A DNA stretch of 64,000 bases from Bombus terrestris (taxonomy: Eukaryota > Arthropoda > Insecta > Hymenoptera > Apidae). The translations under genes and the position numbers were made by a program. Below are positions 24,775 through 40,538 of this stretch, in pieces. The DNA lies in contig NC_063272.1 in NCBI RefSeq assembly GCF_910591885.1, positions 3,155,924-3,219,923 of the forward strand, in the 5' to 3' direction. The first letter of the stretch is position 1; every line of letters begins with the position of its first letter. The notes under the pieces were generated by a model. That model saw nothing but the letters and a program-made list of their open reading frames with translations. It ran no database searches and had not been told where the DNA came from.

Positions 24775-26305
24775 AGTATATAGCAACGACAGGAAAAAGA
24801 CTCGCAGCGATTATTTTTCGTTTGCCACGAGTCTATGAATCATTGGCGTTAGTCTGCTTATTCGACTGCATTTTCCGTGGTAGTTCGATGTGATTAGGAT
24901 AGCTCGTTACATAGTCGAAACATTGTTGAAACTGCTATATGACCATGATATTACAGAATGAGTGTGTAAAGATGAGAGAAAAGAGAGCGCGATAGGGAGA
25001 AATTTTGGATCTTTGTTGAAACGACCTTTTTCGTTTAAATAATATGTAAGTTTTTTATTTATTCAAAGATAGCTACGCATCTTTCCATTTACGTAAATCG
25101 ATCTCTTCCATCTTCGTGAGTTAGATCTGTCGAAAGTTCTTTCGCTTTCTCGAGTTGGCAAGTTGGAAAAAAAAGAATCCCTGACATCGACGCGAAAAAA
25201 TAATCGATTTGCCATAGAATGGTCATGTACAGTGAACGACAATACTATCGCAACATCCTTCGCAATTGAATAATTTCTTCGTAAGGTCAGATCAAACGAC
25301 TTGAGTTTTTGCGAGGTTTATTGTTATTGCGAGTTATTGCGAGGTAGAGGTTTATTTTTCAAGCTTTCTTTATCTGGGTTTAGAGCAACGGAAATTGGAA
25401 CATCTTTCGAAGATTCGCACACGTACAGAACGTTAAAAAAATAATTTATTCCGAAATCTTTCAACTTTCGATTCGCCTTTCATCTCTTCGATTCGCCATC
25501 TGAACAAATATTTCGAAAAATTCAAATCAATTTATATGCTCGTCCTTGCTTCTTTCATAACACGGATTACTATCATTTTGAATGAACATGTGCTTTTTTC
25601 GTGATTCGAATTAAAAGAATTAAACAAATCGGAACGTTGTTTTCCTTGTTGTAGCATTAACATTTTTATTGCGCTCGTAATTCACGATACTTAGGTTGCA
25701 ACATACCGAAGCTCTTCTCATACTTGTATCGCATTAGGGGCAAATGTTACATGGTTGCAGAACCGTACAAGCAATATGCTGGAGACAAAGTGGGGTGGGA
25801 TTTTATGTACCAAGTTAATGCTACATTCCGTTCTCGTTCACCCTAATGGGACGGCTTAATAAATATCATTCGATATATCTTGAAGGTTCCGCCATTTCTA
25901 TCTGAAAGTTGTTCACCAAGGGTAGAAGGTAAATTATCGTTGACATTCCCTTCAATCTGACATAAGAGACACGAAGGGGACGAAAAGATTGAGAATTAAT
26001 GGTCAATATGATCTTGTAGATGATTTCTAAAATGTTCTGAAAGGGAGATAGCGACTGAACCTATACTGAAGCTATACAATCTTTACATTTTTTTCGTGTT
26101 TAAAATTACCAATTTCTACATTTTACGTTTCCTTCATAAAATTAGAAACTTTCTTGACGAAGTTGCTAATAATCTACTTGGCCAGTCGACTGTTGCCACC
26201 TGTTTGGAAAACGTTTTCCTAAAAAGCGATGACGAGTATATTCAAACACAGGGTATGTGCAACTGTGTAGTATGGAATTAAGTTGTCAAATAAACTAAAC
26301 CAGAA
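24775..26305. other. Non-coding DNA
   Basis: No supported gene. A 61-codon frame at 26,096-26,281 has no recognisable motif. Confidence 0.45.
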
Positions 26306-26307
26306 TA

Positions 26308-26844
26308 ACTAGTGAAATTGACTGGTTTTACAATTTTATTTTAAAATTCCTACTTCATGTTATATTTTTTTCCGCAATGATGTAATGACTTTTGCAACGA
26401 TAACTAAAAGAATAATATAATGAATCTTGTTTTGTTTTTTATGTATTCAAACTCAAAATAATGTATCAAGGCTACCTATACCAATATCAGTTAAAATACC
26501 CGGTACTTGTCAAGGTGTAAAAGGGTAAAAGGGTCCCACAATCTGTTTCTCACAATCTGAATCCCAATTAACCAGTTTCCTCGTTTTGTACAACTTGCCA
26601 CGCGTTCTTAAAATTTTTACTGCGTGTCATTCGATATAATGATAACATTTATCAGGAAGTGTATCAATCCTATTATAAGTGTATCAATCTTAGTTCAGGG
26701 ATGATGGTCCCAGATGGATTAATAATCCCAAAAATGCACTACATAACATGGAATTCCTTCTGTAAGAAAGTAATAAATCACTAAATATAAAAATATTCCA
26801 TTGTTCCTTTTTTTTTAAAGACCAGTCATTTTCGCTGGTTTTAG
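26308..26844. mobile_element. Possible TIR element, about 535 bp
   Basis: ACTAGTGAAATTGACTGGTT near 26,310 is the approximate reverse complement of GACCAGTCATTTTCGCTGGT near 26,820 (about 16 of 20 positions). The interior is AT-rich and non-coding. Target duplications are unclear, so this is tentative. Confidence 0.35.
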
Positions 26845-28737
26845 TAGAAATAGCTTCGTGTTAACTATCGGTAGTTCTAGCGTTAAGTTGTAACGAAACG
26901 ACTTTTTTATTTTTCAACTTTATTGCCGAAATTTATCGCAATTGAAAACAGCAAGTTTTAACTATTTTTTACGCACGACGAGTATACTCGTCAAAGACAA
27001 TTGACTGATTAAGATATTCTGTATGAATTTACCATAGAATCTAAGCGGACTGACATCGATGATAAACGTACTGTCTTTTTCACCTTAAAAATATCTTCTT
27101 ATTAGGTCTAAAATAATGAAAAGGGCAGGAAACTTGTGAAACTGCTTCCCAGGTATAAAAAGAAGAAGATATAGGGGGGGGGGGCGTCAAAGGTTTTTAG
27201 CAGGGAGCGTTTCAAAGTCGCCAAATAAAAACTTCGAATGTGGTAATTTTTTTTTAATAATAAAAGTTTTATCGATGCTATATCGTTTCTCCCTGGTGTC
27301 TTCTGTACGCTTTGAGACATTTATGACCATTCGTAGGTGAGAGTGAAAGTTAATGATATCTCGCTTACATCGGAACAGCGACTTTATCCCTTCAAATTTA
27401 CAATTTCGATCTTTTATTTTATCTTGTGAAGTTTTATGCTTCCAGCGTGTAGAGAGGTGTCTTTGCATCTTCGACTTTGCTTCGATCAACGATCGAGAAT
27501 TTTATCTTCTGCAATCAAGTTTATTAAGTTGGACCAACAGAAGAGTTGCTCCAGTATTACTGTTCCTTTGCCAAGTATTCTAGATTTACTTATTCGTTTA
27601 TTTTTATAATTATTATTTATCGATTATGTCTTATTTATCAAAATATTTCTTTGTAGTCAACAAGCGACACGAAGGTCATCGAATGAACAAACACGAACTT
27701 ATCGTATTTGTGGTTTTCAAATATGCCGCTAATATTTATACGTTTGTTAGAAAATTTGTGCGTAGCACGGCGAAAATATGTGAATTATCAGAGGCAAAGT
27801 ACTTTATTTAAGCTCCGTTCCGCCAATAATATTTACAATTATATTAATTTGTACGACAATCTGCGGTTTATTGATAAATTCTCGTTTGATAGATTTTGTA
27901 TAATCGGACAGAAAGCTGGCAAAGGCAACGGAGAATTCGCAGAAGCGTTCAAAAGGGAATGTTACCCTCGTTCGTCAGTCTGCTTGTTAGCACCCCCTGT
28001 AAAATTAATGAGGAGATCACCCAATAAGAAATAACTGCAGATTTACAGATAGGGTTCCACCCACGCAGTGTTTACCTTCTAATGAAATTTCCAAGAGATA
28101 ATGCTTTCTTCAGACAATTCCTCGGACTATTCGCGCGTTCAATTTGTATAATTGCTTCCTATCAGCCAGGACAATTTATTACGACGCAGTTTGCTAGCGA
28201 TTAGCTATCAAACTTAAACGAAACTATTCAGATCGACGCTTTGGTAATGACATTATCGATGATATATCATTCCATGATACGTGATATAATTAATTTATAC
28301 GTTATATCAACGTATTATATTATTTTCATCGCGTTGCTCTACCTATTATGGTTGTCGGAGCATCCCATAAATAATTCGATTGATCGAGGAGCGAAATTTG
28401 CGACAATGGAACTCGTCTCCGTAGAAATTTTATAAGAGGAAAGTAGAACATTTCATAGGAAGACAGCAGGCAGCTGTGGAAAATGATAAGAACATTAAAC
28501 GGATAGACTTAACCAGTTAGCCGTCTTCGACGAGTATAGTCGTCACGAAGAACTGGCAATATTTTGCATTACGACGAGCCCTGTTGGTAATAACATTAAA
28601 AAATGAAACGGTCGTTTTATTACAATTTAATTCTATATTGTAGCAGTCACTTTGTGTTTGACGAATATACTTGTCGTTTCAAACAGATTGCAACAGCCTA
28701 ATGTTACAACATCCCTGTAAGTGAAAACTTATAAGCG
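26845..28737. other. Non-coding DNA with a G-run and dispersed palindrome copies
   Basis: It contains GACGAGTATACTCGTC near 26,978, an 11-base G run at 27,174-27,184, and a related palindrome with one mismatch at about 28,528. No gene is supported. Confidence 0.45.
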
Positions 28738-28912
<175 letters not shown>

Positions 28913-29296
28913 TTGTTTCTTGAAAATTTTTAAAAATTCAAATTTTCAAATTTTCAAAAATTTGAATTTTTGAATTTTTAAAAATTTGATAATTTGAATT
29001 TTTGAAAAATTGAAGTTTTAAAAATTTGAAAATTTGAATTTTTGAAAATTCGGATATTTGAATTTTTGAATATTTGAAAATTAGATTTTTTGAAAATTTG
29101 GAAATTTGAATTTTTGAATATTTGAAAATTTGAATTTTTGAAAATTCGAATATTTGAATTTTTGAATTTTTGAAAATTTGAATTTTTGAATATTTGAAAA
29201 TTTGAAAATTTGAATTTTTAAAAATTTGAAAATTTGAAAATTTGATTTATTGAAAATTTGAAAACTTGAATTTTTAAAAATTTGAAAATTTGAATT
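28913..29296. repeat. Low-complexity (TTTGAATTTTTGAAAA)n tract
   Basis: About 380 bp built from alternating AATTTTTGAA and AAAATTTG words. It is internally self-complementary (AAATTTGAATTTTT), so either strand could fold back extensively. Confidence 0.95.
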
Positions 29297-29466
29297 TCTA
29301 TTTTTGTTTCTATTATTGTTTCTATTTTTGTTTCTATTTTTGTTTTTATTTTTGTTTCTATTATTGTTTCTATTTTTGTTTCTATTATTGTTTCTATTTT
29401 TGTTTCTATTATTGTTACTATTATTGTTTCTATTATTGTTACTATTATTACTATTATTATTATTAC
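29297..29466. repeat. (TTTCTATTTTTG)n tandem repeat grading into (TTA)n
   Basis: A 12-bp unit TTTCTATT(T/A)TTG is repeated about twelve times, then turns into CTATTATTA. With the two preceding tracts it forms a continuous 730-bp simple-sequence region. Open frames through it are not genes. Confidence 0.95.
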
Positions 29467-31944
29467 CTTATTTCACGCATATTTATGTGCAACATAATAT
29501 GAACAAAAGAAAGAAAGTTTAAAAACATTATTACCATTGCCAGTGCGTTATGGTTATAGCGTCATAAGAAGCAAAAAAGGGGAATAAAAAGCGTTAAAAC
29601 GTCCTAACTTCAATTTCCACGGCAAATGAAATTGTTTACTAAAAGGTATAATTTACATCTCATGGCTAACATATGTACATGCTCGTTAATGAACGTTGCA
29701 ACACCTGCTGGTTTTCTATAACATTAGAAAATAATTGATCAGGATTACTAGATAAATGATATGATAAAATAGAATTTTTCGGTATTCGTACGAACCAAGG
29801 ATAGACGAAACGCTGAGTGAATGTTCTGAGTGATAATTTCATTTATTGTAATTTCTGTTTCATAAAAATCAATCTCTGCGTTTACTCGTTAAGTTTTTCC
29901 TTTTAAATTCGGACGTACATGAACGTTAAAGATTCTAAAGTTCTCCGTTATACCGTGATAACCGAAATGAAAATTTAGATTTCAATTTCAGAATCGAATG
30001 GCCTCTACTGTGTCTATTTATTGAAGGGTTAAAAATATGTTGACGATCTGTTCGGTTTATTTCGTATTTGTAAAATTAAATTTCCCTTTATCGAAATGGT
30101 TTGTGATTACGTGTAATTGCAATTGAAATGATCAAATGTCAATTCTCTTCTTTCCTGAAATTCATTTATCTTACATCGATCGACAACGTAAATGTCAGAG
30201 ACTGTCGTTATAAATATCTATAAAACGTCAATGTAATGTAACGAGCGACGGATATATAGAAATTTAATTCCCTGTTATTTCTAGTTTTCCGAAACAACTG
30301 ATAATAGCGACAGCGTGTAACGGCAATAAATAAAATAGCAGGCTATTGTATTTCGTTCTAAATTAAAAAAAAAAAAAAGGATCAATGCAGCGGAGAGTAT
30401 CGTTGAATTATTAATAAGTTGAAATGTTAATTTAACACATGCATCGAATTTAAGCTTGGCTCAAGTACGTTGTTGATTGGATTTTTAATTTGGTCCTTTA
30501 TGGAACTAGGCTAATTAACCTGCTCAGTTTTTAATTATCATTCCTGATTACATTGCAACAGATTAGCTCTGACGATTTATGAAAGTTGTTCGTGTACTAA
30601 AATTAAAACGTTGAACGAAGATATAAAATATGCGGAAGGCGGCGAAGCTATAAGAAGTAAACAAGCGATGCTCTTTAATATTGATAATCGTTAGATTGTA
30701 TTCTAATGATTAACCGATTACTTTAACGAAAGTGAATATAATACCTTTACTTTCGTTGCATTCATTATTACGTTTATATATAAAATTTGCTGCTATTAAA
30801 TTCATTATGATAGTGAAAGAATAATTCCGCCGGAATATTATATCGAATTTCAATGTTAAATGATTATTAAATTATAAACGATGATAAACCATAATAATAA
30901 ATTATGTCTACCACGTAGTAGGTACGAGAAACGTATAAAATTCTGTTCAACATACACATAATAAAATAATAGAATAAACGAATTGCTAGCTAATTGTTTC
31001 ATTATAATTCGATGAATAATATCGTAAGTTAATTTCGCGTATATTCAATTACTGAAACACATTGTGTATAATAAGAAATATTAACATCAAATTACCAAGT
31101 AATTTAATTTCTGATCTCGAGATAATCCGCGTGATATCCTCTTTATCCTATCGATATTAAATTTTCACGAAGAAGTTAATTTCAAGCGAATGGTAATATT
31201 AATCGAATGTTAAGCACGTATTCTTTGCTACGCTGTCGCAATGCTATGTTAATTTATCAAGTCGATAAACTTTTCGACCGGAACACGTAATACGCAAACT
31301 TTCACCAACTAATACGAGTTGCAAATTATTAACGCGCTATTCGTTTCTCTAACGTTATTAACTAAGAACTTGCAAATTTCTATTCAATTTCGAGCAATAT
31401 ACGCTGGAATAACGTTTGAGACGTTGTTAAAATTGGAAATTGCGATAAACGAATCGTTGACTTTTATCGCTTTCCTACTTACGTGTTACGGGTTTGTATT
31501 TGTCGAAAATTTCGACAATGTTCTGTCTATTAAAGAGAAATTACATTCGTCGTTCTCACATGTAAAGTTACTTCACCAATTAACATGGAACGCGCGTGTT
31601 TCGTAACACAGACAGCACTATCCTTTAAACCTTGCTGCGATAAATAGGTAATAATAATAATAATAATAAACCGATAATTAATACAATGTTTATGCTGTAT
31701 AGAGTGTACTATATATCTATATAATAATCTATGTTTAATCTGTGCATTGAGGTTGAATGATAACTCCGACAAATGTGAATGAGAACTCCACGTGTGTAAA
31801 TGAATTTCATTTTGTAGCCGACAGATGAAATTTAATAAATTATATATATAATTATATATATACTGACAAAATGTTATTTTCTATCTACTTTCTATTATCT
31901 AATTTTTATTTTAAAAATAACATTTTGCTAGTTTTAACTCGACT
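29467..31944. other. AT-rich non-coding DNA
   Basis: No exon, RNA gene or named repeat recognised, apart from an A run at about 30,366 and a TATATA palindrome near 31,840. Confidence 0.5.
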
Positions 31945-32330
31945 TAGTTCGCGAAAAAATCGAATTTGCAAATTTATCAAGTATACTTAAACGACGGTAT
32001 GTTCCGGAATAAGTAGGACTAGATAATCGACAGGAGGTGGTTTCACGTGTGAAAATAAGTCGAAAACGTAAAATAACATTTCTTCGTAGAACGCTTTGTT
32101 TCCCAGAAAAATAAATTTGAAAATTTCTCATTTATTCGTTAACATTTATTATCTCGAAAATGAAGCCTTAAACGGGAACATGTTACTCCACATTTTCGAC
32201 TTGTTTTCACACGTAAAATGACCTCCATGTCGATTATTCAGTCCCGTCCAGTCCGGAATTACCCACGTTCCGGTATGCTTGATAAATTTTCAAACTCAAT
32301 TTTCTCGACAACCACGTCGAGAATGCAAAA
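31945..32330. mobile_element. Inverted-repeat element with about 120-bp diverged arms
   Basis: TTTCACGTGTGAAAATAAGT near 32,041 pairs with ACTTGTTTTCACACGTAAAA near 32,204. The outer parts also pair: AAATTTATCAAGTATAC at left with GTATGCTTGATAAATTT at right, and GATAATCGACAGGAGGT with ACCTCCATGTCGATTAT. Inner words (AAGTCGAAAATGT, GAGGCTTC-like GAAGCCTTAAAC) resemble the terminal repeats of the 48,240-48,769 element, so it is probably an older relative. Confidence 0.65.
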
Positions 32331-34829
32331 ATTTTTATGCTATATATATTTCATTTATATTTCCACGAAGAATCACGCGGTGCTTGCTTCTTCGTATCAC
32401 TCGGCCCGGGCTCCGTACATCAAACTTGCACGTTGAACTATCTCCGCTATTTTTGTCTTTCTCATATCTATCTACATATTAAAACTACGCTGAGACAACT
32501 TCTTTTTCGTCTTTTCGAGTTTCCTTTGAAACAAGAAATGGAGATAATTTTTATTACGAAAGTCGATAACGTCGCTACGTTGTATTTGGCGTTTAATATC
32601 GAGTACTTATTACGAAGAAACTTGCTCGAGTTCTAAATGGGTCGTGTTGTTTTTCATTGGGGAAATTGATAAACGACGATGTGGAAGTAAAATAGTTGAC
32701 AGTTCTCGTTCGTGCAACATCGCGACGATCGTTCAAACCACGCTGTTCTCGATACTGCAAACAACACGTGACGTCAAAAATGCATCGACGGTGTGACGTA
32801 GAATGTACACGTACGAGAGGTTGCATGCTTGGTGTGGGATGCAACACATGGTGTGTAACGATAGCAACCTCTATGCTATACATGCTCGTATAAGTAAAAC
32901 AACAAACAAACAAAAAAAAAAAAGAAAGAAAGAAAGAAGAAGAAAGAAGCGGTCCGACATTGTAACTCCCTGTACGCTTTAACTTTGTACCTGTAAGGGT
33001 TGAACCGTGCGGGTTGCGAGGCGATCGATAGACTACCTAAAGCTGCACTCACCAGGTCTTTGCTTTATTGGATATCACTCGATATCTTTCAAGAAATCGC
33101 ATTCGAGTGTAGTCGATTGATTGGAGCGGAGGCCTGGCTCAAATCGCGTCTTCCTTCCGGCTGAATTTTGCGATACTACGCTTCGTCCGAATCTTTGATC
33201 GGTCCCTTTAACGCGCAACTTTCTAACTTTTATTTGCCTTCATTTTTCCCCACCTTTATTTAAGGATTTTTACTTAACGATTCCCTTCACGCAGCACGTG
33301 CTATCGCTTTTTTTTTCTTTTTCTTTTTTTTTTACTTATTACGTATATTTATTGCTCTTTTATCTCTTTCTTTGCCTGCTCGTTTCATTCCTTTATCTTT
33401 TATTTCTTCGTTTCTTTATTTCCCTTATTTCGAATATTCGCTGTGAACTCCTTCTTCTGACATTTTTTCCATCTTTTTATTCATTCTCGTTATTTTACAT
33501 TATTTCGTTATACGTTGCCACGTCTCTTTCTTTCTGTTTTCACAGATTCCGCGTATCTTTCTGTTACCTGCTTGTCAATATCTATCGCCCCCGTGTTCAT
33601 CGCATCATCTAAATCGCGTACAGTCTCGAGGCCTTTTCTTTCCGCTCAACGTAACTTGCTCCTTCTGCTGTCAACCAATTTTTTATATTCCTTTGCCGAG
33701 GATGACTCTATCGCTCTATTATCTGCGAACGACGTGTCTAAAGACAGTTCACGTGCAAGTCTCGTTCTTTCCTGCTTTTAAATGCGAAATTTTCAGATCC
33801 AAATGTTTGTGTTTAATATTATTACAGTGATCTTTTAGCGTGGCGTTAATTTGTTGTAGGAGCAAATTAAATTTCCTAGATAAGGGTTAATATCTGCTAA
33901 TAATAATTTTCATTGACAATCTGACTAACAGACGACGGTAATTTTTTATCAATTTTCTGACGTTATCAATTTCCAGATATCGAGGCACAGGAAGACAAAT
34001 TACTCGTCCGATTTAGCGCAATTAATTATTCGTCTTACTCTGATACAATAATTTACAACGTACAGTAATCGGAAATCGATCGTAATTTTCGTCGGTATAA
34101 AAACCGGGGCTGCTTGCAGCCTGTCGTTTAATGCGCAAAAATATTTAATATTTCTGGAACTTTTGAAAATCATGAAAGTTTTACGACGCGAGAAATTGAT
34201 GATGTTCGTAGTTGAATCGAGAACTTCAACCGCGATTTATGATTGTACACGTAGCTGCAAAGAGTTGGAAATAATTCACCAAGTTCAGTCAGAACAAATT
34301 GATCAAAATATAATTCTAGACGTATATAAACGGTAATATAAATTTCTTGACAGAAATTCGTTTTAAGAATTATAAATTCCAGAGAATGAAATTAAGAACT
34401 TTCGGGAACTTTGAATAATCGGAATGCAGCGTAAAATTCAAGTACGTCGAAGCATCGAAAGTTATTTTGATCACACGTCACCGTTTTATTAATCTTGAAA
34501 CCTTAAATCTTTGTATTCGTTATTTTACATATCGTAATTAAAGTACAATAATTAATTCTTAATTAATTTAATATATATCATAATTTATTAATATTTAATT
34601 CTTTTCCTTAATCATTGATGGAACACAGATCCATTTTTTTACTAAATAACAAAGAAATATTAATTTACTTTGGAAAAATTTATGAAACTATCCACCTTAG
34701 TAATAAGAAACATCGAACGATCATTGAAACACTCGCGTCTGACTAGTTACTGTCTAATACTACTTTTCAGGCTACACTGTATCTTCATTTGCTATACTTA
34801 TACACTGTACAATTGTTATTATATATAAT
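32331..34829. other. Non-coding DNA
   Basis: Contains an A-rich GAAA tract at about 32,900-32,945 and a pyrimidine-rich stretch at 33,300-33,500. No supported gene. Confidence 0.45.
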
Positions 34830-36561
<1,732 letters not shown>

Positions 36562-36735
36562 AAGAAAGTCTACTTGACCATGGGTCATCCACCTCTGTGG
36601 AACGTGTGTATACCGGAGCCATGGTACAAGAGGTTGCCAGTGTCACGTCGGAGACGCAAGAAATCACGAAACCGATAGATCGCCGGTGATCTTGTGACAA
36701 CGACCATACCCAAATAAAATAAATAAATAAAAAAA
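36562..36735 (+). mobile_element. Possible 3' end of a truncated non-LTR retrotransposon
   Basis: A GC-richer block with CCATGGGTCATCCACCTCTG and GGAGCCATGGTACAAGAGG runs straight into AAATAAAATAAATAAATAAA. That is the kind of short A-rich tail seen at the 3' end of LINE copies. The upstream boundary and target duplication are not clear, and the family was not recognised. Confidence 0.35.
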
Positions 36736-37074
36736 TCCTACAATGTTAATATTTATAATCTAATATTAAGATTATTATATTATATCGTATTAATTGTTAT
36801 ATTACAATAGGAAAATTAAAAATCAATCTGGGAATCTACGTGGAAGTTACAAGCGAAGCTCCAAAATAACAACTACGTTAAATATTTTTACTACTAATAT
36901 TTTACTACGTTAAAAGCCAGTTTTCAATTTCTCCAAAAGCGATACGATTCAAGAATTTTAATCGTTAATAATTCTGATTACGAATAATCATTACGAACGA
37001 TTCGATTTGTTCCTCGGTCGCTCGATAATAATTTTAGATCATGGGAATTTAATTTGAAACAGTAATCAATGGAA

Positions 37075-37860
37075 GTGACCTGAATTTTTGTTCGGTTATC
37101 GAACAGTGACCATTATCAAGGAAAACCGAATTTTGCTTTGGTTACCGATAACCATTATCGATGGCGAAATTGATTTTCGATTATCGCCAAGCAATATCGA
37201 TGAAAAAAATATTTTCTAGTCACATTCGACTATCGTCGATATTTGCTGATAATCGGTTTTCACTGGCAACGTAAAGAAGCCTAATTATAAAACTGATATG
37301 TTTTATTAAGCAAAGAAAAAGATACGAAAATGTACGAAACAAAGCATAAGATAAAAGATATCACGGTGCAACTGTTAATAAAAATATTCTACTGCGATAT
37401 CTTTCATCGTATTCGTTTCATATATTTTCATATCTTTTTGTTTGCTCGATAAAACACACAAGTTTTATGAATAACTGCGAACACACGTACTATTGGCTTG
37501 TTAACTAGGTGATTGCGGGTTTTGTCATTAGATGATATTGACAAAATTCGCAATCACCTAGTTTCCAACCCAATAATTATCAGTGACGTTAATAACGATT
37601 GATAATATAGCCAATGATAATTGACAATGTAGAGCAAATTTTTGCCATCGATAATGGTCATCGATAACCAAAATAAAATTTTCTCGCCACGGATAACAGT
37701 TACTCGTAACAGAAAAAAAAAAAAAAAATATTTTAAAAATCCGGTCATTTATGTTGGTTATTGGTAACCAAACTGAAATTTCTCTCGTCGATAACGATTA
37801 CCGGCAATCAAAAAAACTTTAATCCGTTTTAACGGTTATTCGCGATCAAAAATTTTTTAA
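37075..37860. repeat. Degenerate repeats of a CGATAACCATTATCG-like word
   Basis: Words of the type ACCGATAACCATTATCGATG recur with changes at about 37,090, 37,140, 37,245, 37,610, 37,645, 37,690, 37,755 and 37,785, usually joined by AAAAT(T)TTC spacers. The mariner MITE at 37,493 interrupts the series. Confidence 0.5.
37493..37573. mobile_element. Mariner-type MITE, 81 bp hairpin
   Basis: Same family as 647-731 and 48,074-48,154. Arms read TTGGCTTGTTAACTAGGTGA and TCACCTAGTTTCCAACCCAA, and the loop is about TTAGATGATAT. TA flanks lie at 37,491-37,492 and 37,574-37,575. Confidence 0.9.
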
Positions 37861-37949
37861 TTAAAAACATCAACCTTCATATCGCAACTTTACAAACTTC
37901 TCTTGTAACAGTTATGATGTCTTGTAATTGTAACATTTATGGCAAATAT

Positions 37950-38070
37950 ACATTTAGCGAAAAATTAGTATACAGCATGAATAGAAGTAGTCTTAAACAT
38001 TACAACTGGTGATAAAGATCGTTTCGCTAAATATCGTGGCTTAACACAGCGAATAATTGACTGCTCAAAT
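37950..38070 (+). repeat. Dispersed repeat, copy 1
   Basis: TTTAGCGAAAAATTAGTATACAGCATGAATAG...GATCGTTTCGCTAAATATCGTGGCTTA matches 40,155-40,275 with scattered substitutions. Function and family unknown. Confidence 0.6.
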
Positions 38071-40149
38071 ATTTTCATCGTCTTTGCGCGACGAATATTT
38101 TATGTAACTTCTGGATACGGTTTTGCAGAGAAATTAGAAATTTTAGAAATTTCATAATCACGTATAATCGTGGCTCGTCGTGCTGTTAATGAAGTTTCTA
38201 AATATTTCGTGTAATATAGGAAAAGTGAAAAGTTTCTAAGAGTCTTCGAGTATCTTCGTGCGTCTCTGTGTGCGTATAATCGAGCGTCTTTAGATCGCGA
38301 ACGTAGATCGAGGAAGAAATTGCCCGTCTTTGACCTGTTAGGCGGAGCAAAATTGTACGTTAAGAGAATAAAGACTGACACTTGCCAGGGTTACGAGTCA
38401 TCTAGAAAAATAAGCTCCCGTAGAATATCACCTGAACGCCAATTTTGTCTCCGACTACGAGCACACGTAGTCCTATTACGCTGTTCTCTAGGGGGAGACG
38501 AGTGGAGAGCGAAAGAGAAGGCAGAGAAGAGCTCTCCGAGGAACATCATATTAGTTTGAGAATTTTCTCATAAAAACAGGCTGAAATTTAAAGTTGATTT
38601 GAAAGTAGAGATCGGTTTTAGAAAGGCTACCGGTTCGATTGGATCTCAGGCTGAAAGTTTCATCTACAATTATATCTCAAATATTTGTGCAATTTTATAT
38701 CTTCTTGCGTGTATTGCGTATGCTAAAAGTCCGCAATTTTAATTATCACGTTTCGCACGAGACCAGCATTCGCGCAAATACTTACGAACGAAAATTTATT
38801 CAAACAGTATAAATCTAATCTACAGTAATCTACAGTTAAAACTACCTAGAATTTATTTTATAATAATATTGCGTTAATTACCGTCGTTTCGGCACTTGCA
38901 ATTTTTCGAGAAGAATCGCCTCATAGCGTTGCACAAACGATAAACAATTAACATTGTCGTTATCGAACTCAATTTGTTACGAACTGTCGTCGCATTCGTG
39001 CAATTTATATTTAGCATAAACCGTACGCTTAATACAACCTTACGATTATTAGCAAATTCCTTGTTAGCATATTCCTTATTAACAATTATTTCTAGAAACG
39101 AGATAACATTTGCTTGCCGAACTTATCAGAATATTTGTCTCTCGTTCGTTTGCGTTTATTAGCTGAGCGTAATTCTCGCAGTGGTAACGCTTCTCCGGGT
39201 TCTCCAGTTGTTGTGTATGATATCGTATAAAAGATAAATGCTTCGGTTAAGAGTAAATTTCGAAAGAAACTATTCGTTAATTTGCCAAGGATTCGTATTC
39301 TTCTAATTACACTTGCTAGCCAAGTGTAACTACCACAATCGACGCCAATAGCCCAAGTTCGATCGTAACAGGCGGATCGTTTCTAACTAATTTTACGTAG
39401 AACGTTCTGATCGATATTATCGTCGTCCCACTGAACCAGTTGTTCGCGTTCATCGCGTCGCGTCTTAAAATCGGGCAATTGTCTGGTTTGCATGATTCGT
39501 TCGACGAACGGTAACGCAGCTGTACGCACAGAAACCGATAAATCGGCTCTACAAACTGATTAGACCTCTCGTTTAGAAAGACGGTGTAAATGAACATAAA
39601 CACTTTTGTACGCGAGAACCCATAGAAAGGAAATTCCGCGTACACCGGCAGAAACGACTAGCTTAATTTCAACGACAGCATCGTTTCTGAGAATTGAGCA
39701 TTCATCGTTAAACATCAAAGCGTTGGCTTTCAGAGATGTACAAGTTTCTGTATGTCACGGTGTACACGTCAAACGTTCCTTGATTCGATGAAATGCAGCC
39801 TCTACTTTGCTCGATTTGTCACGGATTAGTTGCACCGTGCAAGCAAGGTTTATACTTAGACTTCAAAGTACCGAACATCGATAAAACACAACGCAGGTAC
39901 GTGTTCTAAACGATGACACGAGCTTCCAAGTTTCCCAAGGAAAAATTGTTTCCCGCTGTTTGCGCGGTGGCTCGCGCTGCTATTCCAACGTTCGCAACGG
40001 AAAATTTTTCCAAATGCGCATTACGCGACACTTTCCGAAAGTTTGTTAACGCTGTAACGAGACAGGAATCGCTGCGAGAATTATAACAGTGAAATTTGAA
40101 ACGAAACCGACGATGCAGATGGAAATTACGTTATTCTGGACATTTACTT
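38071..40149. other. Non-coding DNA
   Basis: No supported exon. The segment 39,950-40,075 is related to 40,425-40,540 (see the hairpin entry there). Confidence 0.45.
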
Positions 40150-40290
40150 GCGAACGTAGTTTATTTAGTATTAGTGAAAAATTAGCACACGGTATGAACA
40201 GTAGTTTTAAACGCACTATTAGTCTCAAAAACGATCTCGCTATTTACCGTGGCTTATCGACGTAGCGAACAAAATTAGCGTTTTTCCAAT
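40150..40290 (+). repeat. Dispersed repeat, copy 2
   Basis: Partner of 37,950-38,070. It shares GTGAAAAATTAGCACACGGTATGAACAGTAG and the TTTACCGTGGCTTATCGACG end. Confidence 0.6.
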
Positions 40291-40382
40291 AATTCGATGA
40301 TCTTTTTTCCGATACTTGTGTGATACATATTCAAATCTGTTCCACATTTTGCACGTATAATAATAATAATCACCATAGTTTT

Positions 40383-40538
40383 GTCTCGTTACAGCGCCAG
40401 TGAAATTTCGAAATTATTCGGTGCGATATACCCAATGGCTTGAGAAAGCGTTCCAACGTTCATCACGGAATGTTTTCACGAATGTGCGATGCGTGTCATG
40501 CGAGATATTTGAAAATTTCGCTGGCGCTGTAACGAGAC
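40383..40538. repeat. Hairpin-forming repeat with GTCTCGTTACAGCGC termini
   Basis: GTCTCGTTACAGCGCCAGTG at the left pairs with CGCTGGCGCTGTAACGAGAC at the right end. The interior (TTCCAACGTTCATCACGGAA...) resembles 39,985-40,070, which ends in the same GCTGTAACGAGAC. A further GTCTCGTTACAGCG occurs near 41,400. These are probably copies of one small element. Confidence 0.65.
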
